Shown here: positions 59,586 to 64,000 of the stretch, in pieces | Position numbering within the stretch: the stretch's first letter is position 1 | How the letters are laid out: the number at the start of each line of letters is the position of its first letter | Assembly (NCBI GenBank): GCA_046154185.1 | Contig: JBJXGE010000063.1 | Coordinates: forward strand, 1-64,000 | Origin: JBJXGE01 sp046154185 | Lineage (GTDB): Bacteria > Planctomycetota > UBA8108 > UBA1146 > JAJFFE01 | Length of the DNA: 64,000 nt | Direction of reading: 5' to 3' | Position numbers and translations under genes: made by a program | Notes under the pieces: model-generated | Seen by the model: only the letters and a program-made list of their open reading frames with translations | What the model was told of the DNA's origin: nothing | Database searches by the model: none

Positions 59586-62534
59586 ATGGTGGTGTTAGCG
59601 AGGCAGCTGGCGGCGGTCACGATGGCGCTCTTCGTGTGCGGAAGCGTCGCGGCGCAACCGTCGATCCTCTACATGAAACTGAATACTGATACGGTCGTCG
59701 AAGAAGCGCTTGCCGCGCAAGGACTGGTCGCGACGATCGTGACATCACAGAGCGCGTTCGATACAGCGATCGCGGCGGCCGCGGGCTGGGATCTCGTCGT
59801 GCTCAGCACGTCGAACGCCAGCTTCGTTACAACGCAGCTCGAAGCGCACATCGCCGCGGGCGGCAAAGCGCTCGTGTCGATGTGGAATCTCGACTCGGCA
59901 CCGGCGAGCTTTCGTTCGGCGCTCGGAATCGGGAGCGCTACCGACTTCACGGTGCCGCTTGCCATCACTGCAAACGATCCGGGCTCCGCCGTATGGCGAT
60001 TTCCACACACGCTCGCATCCGTCGCGGCCGGATCCGACCTTTTCGCGGATGACGGCGATCGATTGAGTCCCGCCGCGGGTAGTTTCGTGCTCGGCTCGTT
60101 TCCGGCGCTTCCGACCGGCGGTCCGACCAGCGCTGTCGTCGCGGCGAACGGCGGTGACACGATCACGATCGGGCAAATCTTCGCGGCTCTCGAGCCGGTC
60201 GCCGGCCGCCAACTTGTCGAAAACTGCCTCCGGTTCCTGCTCCAAAAGCGCGTCCTGCTGCATAGCGACATCGGCGCGTACCCGCAGCGTGCAACGGCCG
60301 CGCTCGCGGCTGAAAGTCTCGGCTACAGTTTCACGTCGACGTCGACCGACTTTGGCGACGCAATGCTCAACAACATCGAATGGGATCTCGTCATTGTGGA
60401 ATCGGCGATCGCCGCCGTCACGACCTTCGCTCTCGTCGACTACATCGACAACGGCGGCCGCGCCATCGTGTGCTATTGGGATCTCGACGCCGACGCGGGA
60501 CTGCGGGCGGCGTTCGGTGTCAGCGCCGCAACGACGTTCAGTGTTCCGCTGCAAATTTTCCGTTGGGACTCGGATCACTGGGCGCAACGAATCTGGGAAG
60601 TGCCCAACATGTTACCGCTCGTCCTACCCGTCGGCGCCGACACGGTGTCGGACAATGGCGATCGACTGACGGTGACATCGGCGCTCGCGATCGGCGGCTA
60701 CACGCCGCCACTCACGCCGGCCGGGCAGGCGGCGATCATCCTGCGAAAAGGCGGCAATGCGATCTGCATCAGCGAAGACCCGCTCGCGCTCGACGCCGCA
60801 ATGCTGGCGGATTTGCTGCAGAACTGCATCCGCTTCCTGTGCGAACCACCCAAGAACGTCCTGGTGTTGGAAACCAGCAACGGCACAGCTTCGTGCGACG
60901 CCATCGACGCCGAGTACATTCCTTATGTGCTCACCACTCTTCCTAACGACTTCAACTTCGCTCTCGAAGACGGCACCGATTGGGACTTCGTCCTCGTCGA
61001 CAACCCGTGCTGCATTTTCGACACGGGTCCTCTCGAGTCATATCTCGACGGCTGCGGCGGTGCGATCATCTCCTACTACGCACTCGACTCGTCGCCCGGG
61101 CTGCTCGATGGCCTCGGCATCACCACGGCGATCGACATCACGACGCCGATGACGATTTATCAAGGGCTCGGTGGTGCTATCTACTGGCAGTCTCCTAACA
61201 CGGTGAACACGATTCCGGCCGGCATCGACGACTGGATCGATAACGGCGAGCGACTGGGAAATCCATCGCTGAACGGAACGGTCGGCGTGTACACGCCGTC
61301 GTACGATCCAACGGGGAATCCCAACCAGATCGCCGTGCGCGATAGCTCGGCGCGAATCGTCATCGCGCATGACTTCGATAGCCTCAGCCAACCGCAGATC
61401 ACCGACTTCGTGCAGAATTGCGTCCACCATCTGCTGCCGCCGGAGCAGCCCAACACCAGCTGCGCGACCGCGACGCAAGTGGGCGAAGGCAGTTTCAACG
61501 GCGCTATCGCCGGCTACAACTCCTGCGACGATCCGAGCGTTTGGTACTCGTTTACCGCGCCGTGGACCGGGCCTTTGAAAGTCTCGGCGTGCGGTACGTA
61601 TGGCCAGAATAACTGCGACTCGTTCCTGCGAGTTTACGACGGCTGCGGCGGCACGTTGCTCGCGTGGTCGGACGATCAAAGTGGGTGTGCGGCGTATCTC
61701 GATCCGCAGGTGACGATCCAAGTCACGGCCGGTCAAATAGTGTCGGTGCAACTCATCGCTCTCGGCGGCGGCCCGGGTGTGTGCTACTACGTGCTCGAGT
61801 TCGATATGGGAATCGTCCTCAATGACTTCTACGCTTGGCCGATCCCAATGGGCCTGGAATCGATCTTCGGCACGCTCGTCGCCGCGACGAGTGATGGAAG
61901 TTCGAGCTGCGATGCGGCGCCTGCAATCCCGGATGTGTGGTACGAGATCACGCCGCCGATTGGACCCGGAGTCCTCGTCATCGACACGTGCGGAAGTTTC
62001 GCGTTGAGCGGAATCGACACGATCCTGTCGGCACACGGTGGCAACCCACCCGATCAATTGTCGCCATTTGCTTGCAATGATAACTACTCGCCTGGCGCCG
62101 TTCCGCCCGGACCTTGTGCGGGCGCGAGCGCTTTCGACTCCGCGCTTGTGTTGGCGCTAGCCACGGCAGAACCGCCGGACCCGATCCTTATCCGCGTGAC
62201 AAGCGCGGGCCTTCCGACCGGCGAATTCCGATTGTCGGCCGCGTTCTTCGCTGGCGGCACGCTCTTCGTGCGCGGCGATTCCAACGCGGATGGTCTCCGC
62301 AATATCGCCGACGTGATCCACACGTTGAACGAACTCTTCTCGAGCGGAACGCCGTCGTCGTGCGCCGACGCCGCGGATTCCAACGACGACGGCATCCTCA
62401 ACATCGCGGATGCGATTTTCTTGCTGACCGTGCTCTTCCCCGGCGCCTCTCCGCCTCCACCGATCGCAAGCGGTTGCATCGCCGACACGACGACCGACGG
62501 CCTCGGCTGCGCAGCGCCTGGCGGGTGTCCGTAG
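59586..62534 (+). CDS. Secreted protein with three amidotransferase-like repeats, PPC-like domains and dockerin-like C-terminus
   Basis: A protein of 982 residues from the ATG at 59586 (GAGGAGGAC), with signal MVVLARQLAAVTMALFVCGS and so on to VAAQ. Three ~195-residue repeats follow (~25-215, 218-415, 418-615), each with a Rossmann-like strand pair (WDLVVLSTSNASF, WDLVIVESAIAAV, WDFVLVDNPCCIF), a GGxALVSMWNLDS/GGRAIVCYWDLDA motif and an ENCLRFLL ending. These resemble ThuA/GATase-like folds without an obvious nucleophile Cys. Two PPC-like beta domains follow (~625-885, CDSFLRVYDGCGGTLLAWSD). Last come paired dockerin loops (DSNADGLRNIADVI, DSNDDGILNIADAI) and the Cys tail. The function is unknown; probably surface or extracellular. 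Confidence 0.8.
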   Translation: MVVLARQLAAVTMALFVCGSVAAQPSILYMKLNTDTVVEEALAAQGLVATIVTSQSAFDTAIAAAAGWDLVVLSTSNASFVTTQLEAHIAAGGKALVSMWNLDSAPASFRSALGIGSATDFTVPLAITANDPGSAVWRFPHTLASVAAGSDLFADDGDRLSPAAGSFVLGSFPALPTGGPTSAVVAANGGDTITIGQIFAALEPVAGRQLVENCLRFLLQKRVLLHSDIGAYPQRATAALAAESLGYSFTSTSTDFGDAMLNNIEWDLVIVESAIAAVTTFALVDYIDNGGRAIVCYWDLDADAGLRAAFGVSAATTFSVPLQIFRWDSDHWAQRIWEVPNMLPLVLPVGADTVSDNGDRLTVTSALAIGGYTPPLTPAGQAAIILRKGGNAICISEDPLALDAAMLADLLQNCIRFLCEPPKNVLVLETSNGTASCDAIDAEYIPYVLTTLPNDFNFALEDGTDWDFVLVDNPCCIFDTGPLESYLDGCGGAIISYYALDSSPGLLDGLGITTAIDITTPMTIYQGLGGAIYWQSPNTVNTIPAGIDDWIDNGERLGNPSLNGTVGVYTPSYDPTGNPNQIAVRDSSARIVIAHDFDSLSQPQITDFVQNCVHHLLPPEQPNTSCATATQVGEGSFNGAIAGYNSCDDPSVWYSFTAPWTGPLKVSACGTYGQNNCDSFLRVYDGCGGTLLAWSDDQSGCAAYLDPQVTIQVTAGQIVSVQLIALGGGPGVCYYVLEFDMGIVLNDFYAWPIPMGLESIFGTLVAATSDGSSSCDAAPAIPDVWYEITPPIGPGVLVIDTCGSFALSGIDTILSAHGGNPPDQLSPFACNDNYSPGAVPPGPCAGASAFDSALVLALATAEPPDPILIRVTSAGLPTGEFRLSAAFFAGGTLFVRGDSNADGLRNIADVIHTLNELFSSGTPSSCADAADSNDDGILNIADAIFLLTVLFPGASPPPPIASGCIADTTTDGLGCAAPGGCP

Positions 62535-62553
62535 AGATTGTCGCGTTGTTTTC

Positions 62554-62654
62554 TGCCGGCCCTTCAGGCCGGGACCATCTTTGTATCGCGTTACCCGGGG
62601 TAGGCCGCAGGGCCGGCCAACCCCGGGCTATACTCTGTCGGACCCTACGGGTCC
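62554..62654 (-). repeat. Interspersed palindromic repeat, copy 2
   Basis: On the minus strand it matches copy 1 at 42031 with hairpins GGACCCGTAGGGTCC, CCCGGGGTTGGCC...CTACCCCGGG and CCGGCCTGAAGGGCCGG. It lies 20 nt past the stop of the dockerin-tailed gene and is inverted relative to copy 3. Confidence 0.75.
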
Positions 62655-62788
62655 TCTCAGATGGGGAAAGAGCGAATCCGTCCTCACGTGTTGGAATCGG
62701 CGCGCGCGGATCGCACGGCGGCCCATGGGTTCATCTCGCCGAACGTCCCGCACAGCGCAGCGGATTACGCGCGTTCATTGCCAAACCC

Positions 62789-62851
62789 GGAGCGGGCGGG
62801 ACGCCCGCGCTCCCAGGGCGACGGCCGCGTTCCCGCGCCTCCGGCGCGGGA
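62789..62851. repeat. GC-rich double hairpin
   Basis: Two strong hairpins between repeat copies 2 and 3: 62789-62813 (GGAGCGGGCG ... CGCCCGCGCTCC) and 62831-62851 (TCCCGCGCC-TCC-GGCGCGGGA, a perfect 9-bp stem). Sequences of the type GCGGGACGCCCGCGCTCCC are, as I recall, another frequent interspersed repeat in planctomycete-like genomes. Confidence 0.6.
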
Positions 62852-62959
62852 GCGGGCACGGGAGCACTTGCTTCGCAGGGGTGTGGATGCGCGTCGTCGT
62901 CTAATCCGAAACACGTGGATTTCATCGTGAGTACAGATTCGCTCCGTCCGCATCTGAGA

Positions 62960-63020
62960 GGACCTGAAGGGTCCGACAGAACAAAGCCGGGGGTTGGCCG
63001 GCCCTGCGGCCTACCCCGGG
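62960..63020 (+). repeat. Interspersed palindromic repeat, copy 3 (truncated)
   Basis: GGACCTGAAGGGTCC and the large CCGGGGGTTGGCC...CTACCCCGGG hairpin are present, but the third hairpin is missing. Its right end overlaps the last codons and stop of the membrane protein at 63011-63508. Confidence 0.75.
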
Positions 63021-63508
63021 AGGAGCAACGGCTGGACCGCGAGGATCAGTCCGTAACTCAGCAGGTTGGCGAAGAAGGATGCGCGCCACGCTCGCGACTT
63101 CTGATCGATCAAGCCGATCAGGTACAGGAGCGGCGCTTCGATCACGATGCTCAACACAAAAGCCAACACGTAGCCGACCACATACGGGATGTCCGCGCCG
63201 TGACTATCATTGCCAGTCACAATCGGCACGAACTCCGCAATCTGCATCAACGTACCGGCGATCATGGCGCCGAAGAGACTCGACGCCAAATTGACCGCGA
63301 CCGTGACACAGCCAACGGTGACGAGATCACTGACTCGCCACCGCCGCGCGTCCGTTCGGTGCTCCGTGAAGAACAAGAGAACGCAAGTTTCCGCGCCCAA
63401 AAGCATCGGGATCTGGAGTGAATGAAAGAGGAGGAGTCCGTACGGGGCGAGGAGCGCCGGAAACATGACGTTGGCGATCGTGACGACCTCCGCGATCCGT
63501 TCGAACAT
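63011..63508 (-). CDS. Hypothetical membrane protein whose 3' end lies in a repeat
   Basis: About 165 residues from the ATG at 63508 (GAGGACG upstream). Four hydrophobic segments (VMFPALLAPYGLLLFHSLQI, DLVTVGCVTVAVNLASSLFG, YVVGYVLAFVLSIVIEAPLL and SYGLILAVQPLLL) indicate a polytopic inner-membrane protein. No family is recognised. The final codons CTC CCG GGG TAG are part of repeat copy 3, so the repeat supplies the stop and possibly truncated or replaced the original C-terminus. Confidence 0.65.
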   Translation of the reverse strand: MFERIAEVVTIANVMFPALLAPYGLLLFHSLQIPMLLGAETCVLLFFTEHRTDARRWRVSDLVTVGCVTVAVNLASSLFGAMIAGTLMQIAEFVPIVTGNDSHGADIPYVVGYVLAFVLSIVIEAPLLYLIGLIDQKSRAWRASFFANLLSYGLILAVQPLLLPG

Positions 63509-63611
63509 TGTTCGTTCGTCCTCGTTTCCTCGGAACGGGTCGCTTAAGGGATGCCGCATCGGAGAGCGCGCGTATCTCGGCAAAGCTACCGCCGACGCGT
63601 CGACCGCCCGC

Positions 63612-64000
63612 CTACCAACGTTTCATTTTTCGCAAGTAATCCTGTAGCTCGTTGTACTGGCCGCCTTCATTGGAATAGCGCGCATAGTTGCGCGCGGTCG
63701 CGAGCCACTCCTGGGCGGAGCTTTCCATGCGCGTGAGTTCGCGCTGGAAATCCTCGTTCGTCACCGGGTGGATCTGATTTGACTCGATCGAACGCTCGAG
63801 CGCGTCCTCGCTCGCACGATCGCACAGCGCCTTGAGATCAGCGCCGGTCCACAGCGGGGTCGCTTGCGCAATTTTGCCGACGGCGATGGTGTCCCCACCT
63901 GGCAGCTTCGCGATCAACGTCGCGAGAATCGCCGCGCGACTCTTCTCGTCCGGCGGCGGCACGAAGAACTGCCGGTCGAAACGACCGGGACGCCGAAACG
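63612..64000 (-). CDS. AAA+ ATPase, C-terminal part (runs off the window end)
   Basis: About 129 residues are visible. The first readable residues, RRPGRFDRQFFVPPPD, are the second region of homology of classical AAA ATPases (the FRRPGRFDR arginine-finger segment of FtsH, Cdc48 and proteasomal ATPases). Then comes the lid with KIAQATPLWTGADLKALCDR and ASEDALERSI. The end (YARYSNEGGQYNELQDYLRK) is a short helical tail with no protease or other domain, so it is not FtsH; a spastin/Cdc48-type remodeller is more likely. The ATP-binding half lies beyond the window. Confidence 0.88.
   Translation of the reverse strand, partial: FRRPGRFDRQFFVPPPDEKSRAAILATLIAKLPGGDTIAVGKIAQATPLWTGADLKALCDRASEDALERSIESNQIHPVTNEDFQRELTRMESSAQEWLATARNYARYSNEGGQYNELQDYLRKMKRW

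Noticed and set aside
62114..63421. 435-codon plus-strand frame crossing the repeat cluster
   Set aside because: It begins inside the dockerin-tailed gene in another frame, passes through palindromic repeats, and lies antisense to the membrane protein gene.
1..64000. Search for tRNA, rRNA, CRISPR arrays, prophage and intact insertion sequences
   Set aside because: No T-loop-containing cloverleaf, rRNA-like stretch, regularly spaced repeats, integrase or transposase gene was recognised. A dedicated scan could still find a tRNA I overlooked.

Overview
The window looks like one contig of a high-GC Planctomycetota-type chromosome, probably from a metagenome. The main clue is four secreted proteins (6.4-12.4 kb and 59.6-62.5 kb) that end in paired dockerin/EF-hand-like repeats followed by a conserved Cys-containing tail, an architecture I associate with planctomycete secretomes. 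Supporting clues are an ECF sigma factor fused to a transmembrane and extracytoplasmic region, FHA/Ser-Thr kinase genes, many TTG/GTG starts behind good Shine-Dalgarno sites, and interspersed palindromic repeats. No rRNA, tRNA, CRISPR array or intact insertion sequence was recognised.

Layout. 0-5 kb: an anti-sigma/ECF sigma pair divergent from a TonB-dependent receptor, then a lipoprotein. 4.8-17.2 kb: an ankyrin protein; three dockerin-tailed secreted proteins (CHRD, FG-GAP/VCBS, di-haem cytochrome); a DUF486 membrane protein; and the 1182-residue sigma factor fusion. 17.4-26.4 kb (minus strand): a transposase-like HTH protein; an operon moxR - TraB/TIKI-like protein - maf with ATGA overlaps; a coiled-coil membrane protein; and an FHA-Ser/Thr kinase whose catalytic domain is interrupted by a P-loop ATPase-like module. 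26.4-33.1 kb (plus): a tight operon cutA - moeA - secreted metzincin-like protein - FHA membrane protein - RluA-type pseudouridine synthase. 33.5-36.1 kb: a secreted protein and a ChaN-like protein.

36.1-49.5 kb is a stress/envelope island. It carries small membrane proteins (DUF3185 type, lmo0937 type), a WYL-like/receiver fusion, a glycine-zipper/CsbD-like protein, lipoproteins, an outer-membrane DUF3943-type protein, a duplicated PRC-barrel protein, and a three-gene two-component operon (degenerate kinase paralogue, histidine kinase, NarL-type regulator). A 17-bp motif, GTAGGGTTTNACCCCAT with a GGGT-N3-ACCC core, occurs six times here, always between genes and pointing at a gene; in four cases it ends 67-75 nt before the start codon. 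I infer that it defines a local regulon, possibly served by the two-component system at 47-49.5 kb.

49.6-59.1 kb: a B3/B4-domain protein, a YjbQ protein, and an operon equivalent to E. coli ynbABCD with an added PlsC-type acyltransferase (CDP-alcohol phosphatidyltransferase, CDP-DAG synthase, acyltransferase, hydrolase/methyltransferase, PAP2/dual-specificity phosphatase), which implies synthesis or remodelling of an unusual phospholipid head group. Upstream lies a SLC13-type transporter with RCK_C domains. 59.6-64 kb: a dockerin-tailed protein with three amidotransferase-like repeats, a cluster of palindromic repeats, a small membrane protein whose stop codon lies inside one repeat, and the end of an AAA+ ATPase.

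The most unusual items are the kinase split by an inserted ATPase module (23697-26354), the recurrent operator with its stress regulon, the phospho-acceptor-less kinase paralogue, and the moxR/TIKI/maf operon. All functions are inferred from sequence alone.
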